Source: Reticulitermes lucifugus
Lineage: Eukaryota > Arthropoda > Insecta > Blattodea > Rhinotermitidae
Direction of reading: 5' to 3'
DNA: 44,428 nucleotides
Assembly: GCA_026260175.1 (NCBI GenBank)
Contig: JAKCWW010003066.1
Location: 1-44,428 of the forward strand
Below, piece by piece: positions 1 through 12,300 of this stretch. The translations under genes and the position numbers were made by a program. Each line of letters begins with the position of its first letter. The stretch's first letter is position 1. Below the pieces are notes generated by a model, which saw nothing but the letters and a program-made list of their open reading frames with translations, was not told the DNA's origin and did not search any database.

Positions 1-107
1 GTCACAAGGGGCCTACTTTGAAGGGGATTAGGTATTGTAACCACCCAGATACAGAAGTTTTTTTTCCCGGCCCAAGGTCGGATACTTTTTGGACAGACCT
101 CGTATAT
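1..107 (+). mobile_element. Mariner-like element, 3' end (truncated by window start)
   Basis: The plus strand opens with codons reading AYFEGD then TAG, resembling the transposase C-terminus of mariner elements (YFEGD). It ends in gtcggatactttttggac then agacctcgta, which looks like a mariner terminal inverted repeat followed by TA. Only the last ~100 bp are in the window. Confidence 0.45.
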
Positions 108-114
108 ACCGGCA

Positions 115-213
115 TTACAGAGTTGTCATTATATGACGCTAAGTAAGCCTGGCGTAAGCGCTGAACTAGGCTAGCCCGGCTCCATTTTACAAGCATGTTA
201 GTAGTGTCAAAAC
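115..213. repeat. Dispersed ~95-bp repeat, copy 1
   Basis: Shares gcgtaagcgctgaacta, cattatatg and ttacaag...atgtt in the same order with 2409-2507. Same orientation. Family not recognised. Confidence 0.65.
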
Positions 214-869
214 TTGAAACCCTTGTAATTATCCAACATCGTCCGTCACCATCAACTCGCTACCGAGGACTAAAACCTCTACAGAAGGTAGCAGAATCGT
301 TAAGTTAGCACTTCGTACGGATTTTACCTCAGGTCCCCCCTCGCCACGCCATCCGACTTCATATCAAAGGAGCTGCCATGGAGTCTGAGAGAGAGACAGA
401 ATCCATTCGACTGTACACTGTACGTACATCTTTAAAGCTGATCTCACTTTAAAAAGCGATATCAAAGCTCGAGTATAGTCGATACAAAGCACGGCTGACT
501 ACTACCAGCAACTTACACTCACACGTTGATACTGCGAATCTGCACTAAAAGGTGAAAGAATTTAATTTTGGTCCGTCATATTCGAATATAACGCATACTT
601 CACATGAAGCCCAAATCTAAATTCATTATTTTTTAAATGCGTTATGCTAAAAAATTGTTACGTAGGCCTACACAAAATACGGGTCTCATTGTCAGTAAAA
701 TCTTTTATTTTTCTTGAAGCAGGTTTGCAAACGCAGTTTGAGAAAACATAAGGAAACAAGACAGGCAATGTATATATAAACGTAGCACTGAGGTACGATC
801 GTGTTAACCACTGTTGCCGTGGAAAAGCAGTATCACATATTCTGAGTGTGTGTATTTAGCCTTAGTTAT

Positions 870-1275
870 CCAGCATGCAAAGCGCATGCGCCCTATTATA
901 TTGTCATCTGTGGCCTGTCTGGCTCTACCATATTTTTGCACATAAACGGCACGACTTTCGGGAAAAAATATTGAACATAAAATGTGTGTTTTGGTTTTCT
1001 GTACAACTTTTGGCTAAAACATTTCTCATTCTAATAAGAATTCAGCCAGATATTATCATAAATGTACGCATGTCTTCATGTAAAGTGCCCCTTATTCTTG
1101 TCAGATTTTAATGAAACTTGAATTTTCTCGACAGATTTTCGAAAAATACTCAAACGTCAAATTTCATGAAAATTCGTCCAGTGGGAGCTGAGTTGTTCCA
1201 TACGGACGGACAAACAAACACGACGAAGCTAAGAGTCGCTTTTCGCAATTTTGCGAACGCGACTAAAAAGTGCTT
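870..1275 (+). repeat. ~400-bp dispersed insect repeat with a pseudo-coding stretch
   Basis: The plus strand carries a frame reading FMKIRPVGAELFHTDGQTNT then TKLRVAFRNFANATK. I remember this peptide-like pattern from repeats scattered through cockroach, termite and bug genomes, often mis-annotated as protein. The CpG-rich end (ttgcgaacgcgac) and the upstream cacgactttcgggaaaaaat belong to the same unit. Transposon class unknown. Confidence 0.5.
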
Positions 1276-1740
1276 ATTAATGAAACATTGCATCTACATA
1301 TTATCCCTTTCAAAGTAGTTTCCATCGGAAACTACACACCACTATACACCCTTCCGGCACTCGAAGGAGTGCTTTAAGAACTCCGCCGTCTTCACCATAC
1401 ACTTCACGCAAAAAAAAAAAAAAGTTTCAGTGGCATTTTTCTTCAGTTTCACATAATAATTTGATGTTTATTCATTGCTCATTTTTAAATCAAACTTGAT
1501 CGCGGCAAGTTAAAACGGTTTACAAAAATAAATTATTACTCGACACTACGTCAACGTAACGGAGAGTGGTTTGGCACGCGAGTGAGGGCAGGTTCGGTAT
1601 ATCAACCGTTAAGGTCAGGAGCTGCACGTACAGTCTTGTTATTCAATTGCCACGTATCATATTTTCAGTAGATAAATATCAAGACATATGCAGATGTAAG
1701 AACAGCAGCCATCAATCACGAATAACTCTTTTTATATGTT

Positions 1741-1812
1741 GTATGGTCTTACTGCAACATGTTTCGGCTCATATACGAGGAGCCATCATCAGGCTGACAA
1801 GATACCAAAGAA
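1741..1812 (-). ncRNA. Hammerhead-ribozyme-like motif, possibly from a Penelope-like element
   Basis: The minus strand reads ...cttgtcagc, CTGATGA (1786-1792), a stem GGCTC/GAGCC with loop CTCGTATAT, then GAAA (1762-1765) overlapping the palindrome ACATGT (1757-1762), then tgcagtaagaccatac, which can partly pair with ggtatcttgtcagc. This is the order of a type I hammerhead with a tiny stem III, as known from Penelope-like elements. One extra unpaired T lies between CTGATGA and stem II, so activity is doubtful. Confidence 0.4.
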
Positions 1813-2250
1813 AACTTATGTAAATCACCTTATATTATAATACAATATTAAAATATACAGTAAGATAATATTGTAAATTTATAATATCCTTACATCTGTA
1901 TATCTTAATCACAACGTGACGTCCCACTTAAAAATATCAAGACATATGACCCACGCAAAATAGAAACAAAGTCAGTTTAGAATACAGTTCGATCCCAGGG
2001 CGGACGTCTCTAGCGCCAATTAATGCAGTGCCTTAAAATTGTGTTTTTTTTACGAATATTCTAATAATAAGCACGAGTAATAACCAACTGAAACATGACA
2101 TTTAAAATTTGGCATGGCCAACAGCAACACACCTAAAAGTGCTGTACATATTTTAGAAGTCAGTCATTATAAACATGGTGATAGTGCGAAAATTTGAGGT
2201 TATATATGACGCTGGTGGAATCTGTGCCACGAAAATTCATGCACAGGGTC

Positions 2251-2385
2251 CTTATTTTACCTGACAACTATCGTCTTGTCGTTTTCCCCCCCGCTTCTCC
2301 GCTGCGCATGTGGGCAGTCGGTGGGGTGGGCTAAGTTAATACAGCAAGACAGGAAGTGGCAACTGATAGTTGTCACATAAAATAA
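2251..2385. mobile_element. MITE-like element with ~20-bp terminal inverted repeats
   Basis: The left end ttattttacctgacaactat and the right end, read on the minus strand, ttattttatgtgacaactat, agree at 18 of 20 positions. The interior is short, GC-rich and non-coding. Transposon family not determined. Confidence 0.6.
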
Positions 2386-2408
2386 TTAGCCTATACTGTA
2401 ATTCAGTT

Positions 2409-2507
2409 ACACAGTTCTCATTATATGGCGCTATGCAAGGTCAGCGTAAGCGCTGAACTAGACTCGACCTTATCACTGTTACAAGAATGTTCGCAGAGTC
2501 ATTATCT
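2409..2507. repeat. Dispersed ~95-bp repeat, copy 2
   Basis: Second copy of the repeat at 115-213, with scattered substitutions, lying just beyond a MITE-like element (2251-2385). Confidence 0.65.
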
Positions 2508-5500
2508 GAACAACTCTGTAGTCCTTAAACGAAACTGGATTTTTTATGAAAAGCAGAGGCCATAAGTTATTCTCACAAATTACACAATTCGGAGTTATAA
2601 ATATTCACGCTCTGTTATAATTATTTGATCATTAGAAAACAAAGCATTTAAGACCTGACATCGTAAGCATACCATTTTAATTAGGCAGGTAAACAAACTC
2701 TACCGCAACCGACTGAAAAGCCGTTTACCATGTATGAAACTTACCTCTGACTCCTAAAAGCAACAAACTGCGGGACAGCGACAAATTCTGTTCTTTATTT
2801 CCAATTTTTACAATACGATAGTATAAATACGTAGTCATTATCAGTTCACAAAGCGTCCACTAGATTTCCGTAAGTACACATCACAAACTGCACGTTGTAC
2901 GGATGCCAGCGAACACCCGAATAAAATACACCCAGCAGCTGCAAACTGACAGTTCTGTAATGTCTACATTTTCACACTTACTGGAATTATTTAATCATAA
3001 TTAAACAGTTTCTTGTTCTACTGGCGATTTAACACAGTCACGATAACACTGGCCATATTACTGTCGGAAATTTTAGTATTCTCTTGTTATAGCAGGATCT
3101 ATACAACCTGTTTGTCACGGGCATGGGCGTATGCAGGCCCAGCTACACCAGACACTCACAAGTGAGGGGTGCGGGGGACAACTGGGACGTATTCGTCGTT
3201 GGAGAATGCGCACGAAGGTTCACAAAACTAAAAGCATTTCTTAAGGCCCCTTCACATGGTTCGTATTTATTGCAAACGTAATGTCGTCAATATTACTGTC
3301 GTAATATGCTGAAGTCGATATAACCGTTACACGTTCAGTGGATGACGTCTTTTATCTTGTGAAAAAAAAAAACTCTTTTACTCTCTCTCTCTCTGAAAAG
3401 AAAACACACACACCACACACAGATGCACGCACTCACGCACAGAATGCTCTCATGTGCCTCTTTTTTTTATCTTTCAGGAGGAAAGTGGACTAAAATGCAC
3501 CCCAATCAATAAACATGCCACAAATAATACTCTTACCAAAAATACATGCTTCTGAACACATATGTTTATGAAAAAATACTTATTATTCCATTTTTATCAC
3601 AGTTTAATAATTATAAGGGATTTTGGTATGCTTTGTGGCTCTTAATTTCAGTATCTAAGACTTTTCTCCACATCCTGAACATTTCTTATTTCTTTCATGA
3701 AATTAAATAAACGCTGCTGATATGATTCCTGTGTTTAATAACATACCCTTCATCAGTACTAACAAGAACGTGAAAGTATATTCAGTTACAGAAAATGTGC
3801 TTAAGGAATGAATGTATACTGCAGTTAACAGACAGTATGAGAGAACAATACCTGGAATACACACTGAAATTAACATGATATGACATTCAATGCAAGATGT
3901 AATATCTTCCTATGGGGTATACAAAGCAATTGCATACAGCAAACCAATGTCCAACATTTCCATGCATGACGTGTTTGAAATCTTGTAATATTAAATATAT
4001 TTGTAATGACCACAGATCTAATATTGACACATACACACATGCAAATCTAATTATCTGTTTACTTACAGAAGCTTTGATGGATGAGATGTAGACTGAAATC
4101 CATTATACTTTAAGTTGAATTTAAATTTGAAATACACTGTCCCACGTGGTCAAAATAGGAAGAAACGTTCGTCCAGATTTTCTATAGGCATCTAAAGCTG
4201 GCAGTAACAATTTATTTTGTAAGAACATGTATGTTACTCTCATTGTCCTAGTTTGAGGGCCAACAATTATATCTGTCATGTTAAGAACTATATCTTCAGA
4301 TGGGATTATGAATCTGGTGGCAATGTATAAAACTTTGACCTGTGCCACTCCCAAGCACTTAATTGTCCTACATGTAAAAGTACTTGGTATCGATATCTTT
4401 TTCCTGCATTCTGTTTGAACATATACAGTAAAATAATTTCTACATACACAAAATTAAAATGTATTTCCTTGGTTTTCAACTTTTTATAAGAACCTAAAAC
4501 TTATTCCAAATAAATTATAACCTAATATCGTTTTACAATTTACGGTTTTTTTTTTTTGGATTAGTAGGCCAATATAAACGTGTACCCAACCTAACCCCAC
4601 CAAATTCTGATAATACACCACCACCACCGTGATTTTTCGTTGCAAAGAAATATTTTTAAAATTGAAATGCATTGATTTTGTTAAAAACAACTGGATTAAT
4701 ATTCGTATGCCTAAACTGCACCTCAGATTTGGAAGCCGCATATATCCATGACGATGAAAATGTCAGAAGACGGTACTGCTGTACACTGCTAGGAATTTTG
4801 TTAACTTATCCAGTTACCTTTACGATTCTTCTGAACTACACAGCTTTCCCTCTTGATTCGATACTCTTACGCATTAAATCTGCCGTCCTGGCAATGAACA
4901 CTCGCACCCACACTCGCACCTACGAATTTAGCAAAGAGTACAGAATCCATGGTTCATTCCACCGATCCTCTGCAGAACGGTTAAACTGATGCACGGTAAC
5001 AATCTACTTATACTATCCACCGTCAGATTGCAGGATGAACGATACGGTACTTTCTAAATACCGTATTTTGGGGATCCAAAGGTGATAAGATTTAATCCTG
5101 GAGAAGAGGAATTTGAGATACCAAAATACCGAATAAATGTACGGCACTAGGACCGTGGCATATGCTCTAGATTGTGCAATGAATTACATGAAACGGATGT
5201 CTTGGAATCATCGATCAGTTTTCAAGTCAAGTGATCCGTTCGCGTCTCATCGCAACCAACGGCAGTGGTTTATTTAACGGGAGCAAAATTCGAATCGAAG
5301 AACCGTCAGCTGTGAAAATAGAGGCCTGTAAAGACGTTGCCACTTGCCAGTGAGAAAAATAATTTTGCGATTAATCCAGAAATATCAGTAACTAATGTGT
5401 TACGAGTAATACTTTCCATTATGCAACCAAATTCTTGCGGAATTATGATACTAACCTCCTGGGAACTACAGCCCCACCCCCCTTTTTTTTTAGTTAAATG

Positions 5501-5849
5501 GGTTTAGACCAAAGATTCACAACCTCCTTATGTCATGACAGATGTGTTCTGCGCCACTACACAAATGCATGACAAGAGGAATTCTCAGGAATGTTTTCCG
5601 ATGGTGTGACTCAAAGAATGGTGGCACCAATTTACCGAATGTCGTCTTTGTATCTTTTGTTAAAACTCTGCAAATGTAAGTATGGTATGTAAATTCACAT
5701 AGAACATGTGAGAAGGACCTAGAATCTGCAATTTTTAATTTTTACTTGCAGTAATGATTACACATTTACAAATACTCTAAACTGTCAATAATTTAATTGT
5801 AATAAAATAATGTAAATATTATTACACCAATTTCGATTTTATATCCATT
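2508..5849. other. Intergenic stretch, no gene seen
   Basis: Apart from simple repeats I find no exon with coding character. 4.7-5.4 kb is noticeably richer in CpG than the DNA to its right. An open plus frame at 4672-4989 has no recognisable domain and contains simple-repeat codons (NTRTHTRTYE). Confidence 0.5.
3361..3445. repeat. Simple-sequence cluster (CT)n, (AC)n
   Basis: actctctctctctctg followed by acacacacaccacacaca and cacgcactcacgcac. Confidence 0.9.
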
Positions 5850-8800
5850 GATACAGAATCACATTTATTCACTGCACACCACTCTAGTACTTTCAGTCAC
5901 AGTAATTACAAAATTTTTTAGCACATGAAACAGACACTTCACTGCACTCCAGTTCTTCTTTCACACAAAATAATACAGCAGAATTATGCACACAGATTAT
6001 TACTGTTTTAAAAAATATGATTCTTAAGATCTGCCAGTGTTCATATTTGTATGTACACTACATTACAAATAATGCTTTGTACAACCTCAAATGGGATGCA
6101 CTCTTCAGTACAACTTCAGAAATATGATACTCTCAGATGACAAGTATATACAGGTAATCCAGAAACTTATTATTGTCTTTGCATCTCATTAACAACATTC
6201 AGGAAGCTGAAATCTGGATAGATTATTCAATGAATTTTTGTCTGAAAGGATGTGCAATATACAGATATAAATCTTAATGCAACAGATGTCACATAAAGGC
6301 TGTAATGCAAGATAACTTCAGTTGTGTAATTGAAAACTGCAGATCCTATTTGCAAAACATATCTTGCTTCAAAGTATGAATGAATGTCCTATAATATAGT
6401 CATGTTACAGAAGTGTGTTTGATTGCTACTTGTTCAGTATTAACATATATACACAGTGCAGTAACTATTGTACTAATTGCTGAATATAAAATATGGTACT
6501 ACAACTCTAATTTGAAAATAAATGAATTTGCTGTGAGAACAGCAAGACAGCTTTTTCGAATATTGGACTAAATGAAATAAAAGGGAGAACTGCCAGTCAC
6601 ATGTAGGACACTAACTGTATTCCCTAAGTGTTTAAATTTGACCACTTATGAGCTCCTCACGAGAATCAGAATAATATCAGTGGATGACACTTCCAGAGGT
6701 GTTTAAATTAATGCTTCTTGACATATCTTTAAAGTCCGACAAATGTACAATTTAATCACATTAATTGTGTAATTTCACTGTCCTACATGTTTTGAACCCT
6801 TAGTTTGGGTTCGAAACATGTAGGACAGTGAAATTACACAATTAATGTGATTAAATTGTACATTTGTCGGACTTTAAATATAGAGTTAAAATGTACGGAA
6901 TGAATAATATTAAGCTTCTTGACATCTTTCTAATTCAGGACCTAATTTTAAATTCAATTAGCTAGAAGTTACTTAGTAAATGAGTTGTTGGTTCAACCAT
7001 CTCATAAAAAATGTATGGATATGGAGAATATATGTAAAAATATATTAGAGAAAGAAAGGCAGAATTATTTCAACAGCATGGTGTGCACATGTAAATAACA
7101 TTTGTAGGATCTTAATTTTAACCTGATAACCTAATCTTTATAAAATGAAAGAAACTTTTGACTATATTTGATGCTGAAGGAGAAAACATCAATAAAAGTT
7201 ACTGTATAATTGTAAATTGTATGTGCATTTTTCTTATAATATTCCAGAATAAAGCTTTGTGGTGTCATATTTTTTTCTCAGAATCAATAGTTTCACTGTG
7301 CTCATTGCTTATTCTTCACACATAAAACACTCAACAAGGCTTAAGATCAAATGGAAGGTGTGGCACTTTCAGTTTCTCTAAATTCATCCAAATCTTAAAA
7401 ATAATTCTAATACAAAGAGACTTATCTCTTTGATATCCCATTACAACTTTAGGGAAATAAATTCCTGGTATGTTCTTTTGTTTCATTTAAAGACATTAAG
7501 CCGCAAACATACACACGCTATGGCTACACAATTTCTCTATTCTTAGATTTAAATGCATGGAGGATTTGTTGGCACAACCAGCACCTATTTAAAATGATTT
7601 ACAAGCAAGGTGCTGCATACTTAACCTACATCTTGCCTCTTATTGACAGACTGGACATATTTAAATCATTTCGGTTTTTGACAACATTTATTTGAAATCA
7701 AACATCACTCACGACTGTGTCTAGATTTTAGCACACTGAGCCAAATGTCATTACTTACTAAGACTTCAGTGGTTTTTTTTTCCTGATCATATTATTTTTA
7801 AGACTGCTAATTGAGTAACTTCTGTCTCTTGGACTTTACTGCCTGATTTTATTTCCCTTCAGTACAGTGGGAAAATTCAGAAAATTTGTAACCAGTTAAC
7901 TTTATTATGATGGTGAAGTCTTTATAATAGTGAAATTTGAGACTTTGCATTTCCCATTATACAAAGGCTAAAACTTCTTTACCGAAACAATACAGCCACT
8001 TAGAAATAAATCCTGTAAAACAGAATGTCAGTCCATACAGTTTCTTTTACCAACATAAAACATTACCAGTGGAATTTCATTCATAGAAGACTCTTGTTTT
8101 ATTTAATCACAAATGAAAATTAAGCAGTCTGAGCAAGTTCCATCTGTCATTATTATAGTTTTGTGCAAGTACTAACAGTGTTGACAAATTCTACTTTAGA
8201 TGATAATGACAGGTATTATTATTATTATTTTAGGATTAAAAAAATGAGATTCTTACATTAATAACATAACATAATTTGTGAACTTACTGTTAGCATTTTA
8301 CATACTTGATAGAAAATTTACTTTATTCTTCAATGAGTCTAATTATTTGCTAGTTACTAAGTGCACAGAGAATCTGTATGTAGACATAACTGTTTTGTCC
8401 TACCAGTATGCACCAGTCTTCATACAATATTACTTTCTATGGAGATCCGTTTGCCAACATTCATTGCAAATCATTTCAGTACAACTATAATGAACTGAAA
8501 TCTTACGAATTCTTACCAGTTGCCGCTGTAATCAGATATTCTCTTTCATTGTACGGTTGTCATACAAGTCACAGAAAAGTATACATTAATTGTGAATATC
8601 AAGTGCTGAGATACAACAGCAGAGTATGACACAGTATTTAACCACAGTTCATAGGTACATTACATCATTGAGTATTTGAGCTTACTGCCAGCAGTCAGCA
8701 GTGTTACAATTGCACATAGTTTTTCATAGAAAAAATATTTGGTTGATTATAAATTCAAGACTGTTAATCTTAGTTTCAATCTTCAGATGTGACCATGTGT

Positions 8801-9198
8801 AATTGGTCCCTGTTTAAAGTTATACAAAATAGAAAAATAATTGTTCATTTTTCTTAAGATTTCCCAAGCTCTCACACATAAGGTGTCTATGTGAAGAGCT
8901 CTTACACAAGTAATATTACTTCAGTGCTTTGTTACAGTAAACAATATTTTGTAGCATAAAATGATGGCAAATTTTTAATTGCAGGATACTTCAGTAACGT
9001 TTAAAATAAAATTTGTGTGTTGGGAAACATGTTTTTAAAAGTTCCAGATATTTGAAACTTACTTGTACTTGAAACATCATAGCATACCTGAAGGCCTGAG
9101 TTTTCATTTTGTATAACAAATCAATTACAGTCACAATGTCACATTTACTAATTCTAAATTTTATGGTCCATATTTGACAACAAAGGAGTAGGTGGAAT
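5850..9198 (-). other. Probable long 3' UTR of Cad99C
   Basis: No coding exon is visible below the stop at 9199. The stretch is AT-rich with very few CpG, like the gene body, and CpG rises sharply below about 5.7 kb. Minus-strand AATAAA candidates lie at 8322-8327, 7901-7906 and 5874-5879; the last coincides with the CpG step. The extent is inferred. A long hairpin lies inside (6728-6878). Confidence 0.4.
6728..6878. repeat. Near-perfect 72-bp inverted repeat with 7-bp loop
   Basis: Arms 6728-6799 and 6807-6878 are reverse complements with one mismatch (ttttgaaccc against gggttcgaaa), separated by ttagttt. A 12-bp direct repeat, gcttcttgacat, flanks it at 6713-6724 and 6914-6925. A transcript would form a 72-bp duplex. 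Likely a MITE or fold-back element. Confidence 0.9.
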
Positions 9199-9340
9199 TT
9201 ATAGTTCAGTAGTTGTTTCCACGGGCGACCTGTCACCCAAGTAAGTGAATCCAAGGTGAGAGTAATCCCTCTTCTCCCTGAATGTTACATTTTCATTTGT
9301 GGCACTTGCATTCATGTGACCAATATCCTCTTCTGAAGAC
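9199..9340 (-). CDS. Cad99C: Cad99C exon X: tail end with PDZ-binding C-terminus
   Basis: 142 nt, phase 2 in, acceptor ctttgcag, TAA at 9199-9201. Codes SSEEDIGHMNASATNENVTF, REKRDYSHLGFTYLGDRSPV, ending ETTTEL. The last three residues T-E-L fit the class I PDZ ligand S/T-x-hydrophobic. A PDZ-binding end is known for this family; the partner here is inferred, not seen. Confidence 0.9.
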
Positions 9341-12300
9341 CTGCAAAGTATACAAAAATCCGAATGTGCTAAAATAATAATAAACCACACTGTTGATTAC
9401 ATAGAGTCCAGGCTGTCAAAAGGATAAGTCACATCCGTTATTGATATAGACCTGATCTTAAGACTGTGTCAAACCACCAACACAAAGTTTTTAAGTTTTT
9501 GCAGCAGTGCCATTGAGATCTTTGTTCTTCTGAGATATTGTGCTGTATCACTGGGTGATTGGTCCCCAGTGCTTTGGAACACCACACTATCTTGAAACAC
9601 TGGGCACCAATCACCCAGTGACATGGCACAATATCCCAGAAGAAAGGAGAGCTCTCCAACACCATATGAATTTCGTTATGGATTATCCATTAACAATTTG
9701 TTTAGAACCAATGTCATATTCCACTTCTTCTCCTTAGACAGTTTTTTATAGTGTCAGAAAGAGGTGGTTTGAAAGGGCAAGCATAATTTTGTGTTCAAGA
9801 CATACATAGTCTTAATTTTAAGTATTACAAGTCATATGTTAACTATCTGTTTTAGCAGGCAAGTGTAATAAATATGGAATATATTTATTGTTTAGGTATA
9901 TGCGTAGATTTTATTAGTTTACACTATTCAGGATTGTTGAGATTCTGTGAGAAGATTCAGTAGGAAAGAGATCAAAAGGTTTCAATCTAGTTGTTTGATT
10001 TACAGTAACTAAGAGTGTAAGATACACCCTATGTATGGTTTATGAAAATTGAATTGATATGTTGTGTCTAAAGAGGTCTGACAAGGGTATACTAAACATA
10101 GGCTTACTGAGCTCCTGGACTCTTGTCCATAATCCTATATTCTGAACAGCATAGAACACAGTGTTTGGGAAACTGAATCTGTTTCCATCCTCAGATGCAA
10201 AGGTGGGGAGGAACCTACTTAGTTAGGTCCATTAGAAAGAGGTAATGTCATTGGTCTGGTAACTGACATTACTTCTTTCAAATTGACCGAGCTGAACACG
10301 TGGCTCCCAATATTTTTGCCAGGGAAGGGAAAGAGATCCATAGCCGACAACACAGTGTTCTTTTCAGAATAACAGCAACCCAATAATCCTAAGTGTAGAT
10401 TGATATTCAACAACAGAATCTCACCTTTGATACATAGGATTTGTGACAGGCATGAATGGTGGATCATGTCCTATAAGATTAGTATGGTCACTTTCACCTC
10501 TTGAGTGACCTCGACCCATATCAACTCCACCTGCAATACTGGAAGCTCGAGCAGTTGTTGCTGCATCAGAACTTACTGGGCTCTGTTGTCCTGTAATCGT
10601 GTCCATTCATTATGTGTATGTGAACTCTTTTACAAAAGTCCAATTAGTAAATCACACTGGAGCATATCAAACCATTTTAATTACTGGTAAATGTGTAAAT
10701 TATCTAAATAATTCTGCTCTTACCTATACTGTCACCATTCTCCTTAGTAATGTAGCTGACATTGTCTAAGCTAAATGCATGATTTTTACCACTAAAATCC
10801 AGCTGCAAGTCATTGTAACTGTCACTGTCATCAAGTGGCACACTCATCTGAAGAACCTTTAATGTAAACACAGGCAGAACCATGTTATGGAACATAAATT
10901 ACAGAAATATGTAAACATGTATATTTTTGTCTTAATTTACATTTAGAATAATCCTCAATCGAAAACAGTTATCCTAATATGACATTTCACACATATCTGT
11001 TTTCAAATGGAACTATTCTCTTTTTCTAATGCACTACATTATGTGTTAGTTATTTCACAGCAAACATGGCCATGGTACATTCTGCTGAATGTCCATATAC
11101 ACCATGGATATCCACAAAATATCCAAGTTGTGTGTGCTGTCTTCTTTGTACTTAATTGAACATCACTTGCTTACACAGCGATAATTTATATAACATACCT
11201 GTGTTTCATATTCTTTGAGATTAGGCTCAACAAATACAGGATCATAACGAGGAACAACATACATTCGTTGCATTCTTTCTTTGTATGCTTTATACCTGAA
11301 AATATAAATTGTACAGAATGTTTTTTTGGTTAATTTCAATGAACAAGAGACTCACTGCTGTACACTACTTTCATACTCCTCATTGCTATAAACATATTTT
11401 GGGGAAATTTATTTCATGGGGGAAGACATTTAAGATGGTATTGGAAAAGGACTGAATAGACAATGCATATTGTATATGTTTTTGTGTATTATTTAAATAT
11501 AGTGTTAAAAAAATAAGTAAGCCACATGAGGATCTAAATATTCTTCCACAAGTCCATAAGCATATGGTTAAAACCCTCTGGTTTAAGGTGTGTGGCTTCC
11601 TTCCTTGTGAATTAAATTATAACTCGAAGTGGATTATGTGTACCAGTGGAATTCATATTTGCTTTATTGGTGGGGTCATCAGAACCACCATATTTACTAA
11701 TTAGTTAAAAGAGAGCACTCACTAAATTAAAGGGGGTAGGGAAAAATGACTGTTTCTTGCGGAGTCCAGCTGGACTAAATTGGTACCTTTTACTAAATAG
11801 TACTTGGCTTTTTTTACTATTATTGCAAGGAAATGACTCCTGCTTCCTGAAATAATGATAATTCTGCCTGATTTCTGTTACACAAGGAAAAATAAAAATT
11901 TTGTGATGCATATGGAATTCCTGGTAATTCGTGCATCCAGTGTGATCAGTATGTACAAAATTCCTACTACAAATATGAGTTAGACAAAAATTTGTAAGAA
12001 ACATACCTTGACCATGAAATGCAGATGTAGATAATGCCCACTATGCCTAGCACGAGAATGATGCAAGCAATGACTATGAGTGCATATGGGAAAACCTCCC
12101 ATGAAACAGCAATGGCTGTAATTATCTTTGGCACTGTTAAAGGTGGGTGGATGCCTGAGGCAGTAGCATGAAGATTCCCTGTAACATCCACTGTGATTTT
12201 GGAGACTGCATCCTTACTTACAATAGACCTGCACAAAACAGAACATACAGTTGTTCATTCTTAGAAATATGACTCAGATACTTTCTGTGATGTTACCTGT

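Noticed and set aside
4672-4989. 105-codon plus-strand open frame
   Set aside because: No domain, contains repeat-like THTRTY codons, and overlaps an open frame on the other strand. No transcript evidence in sequence.
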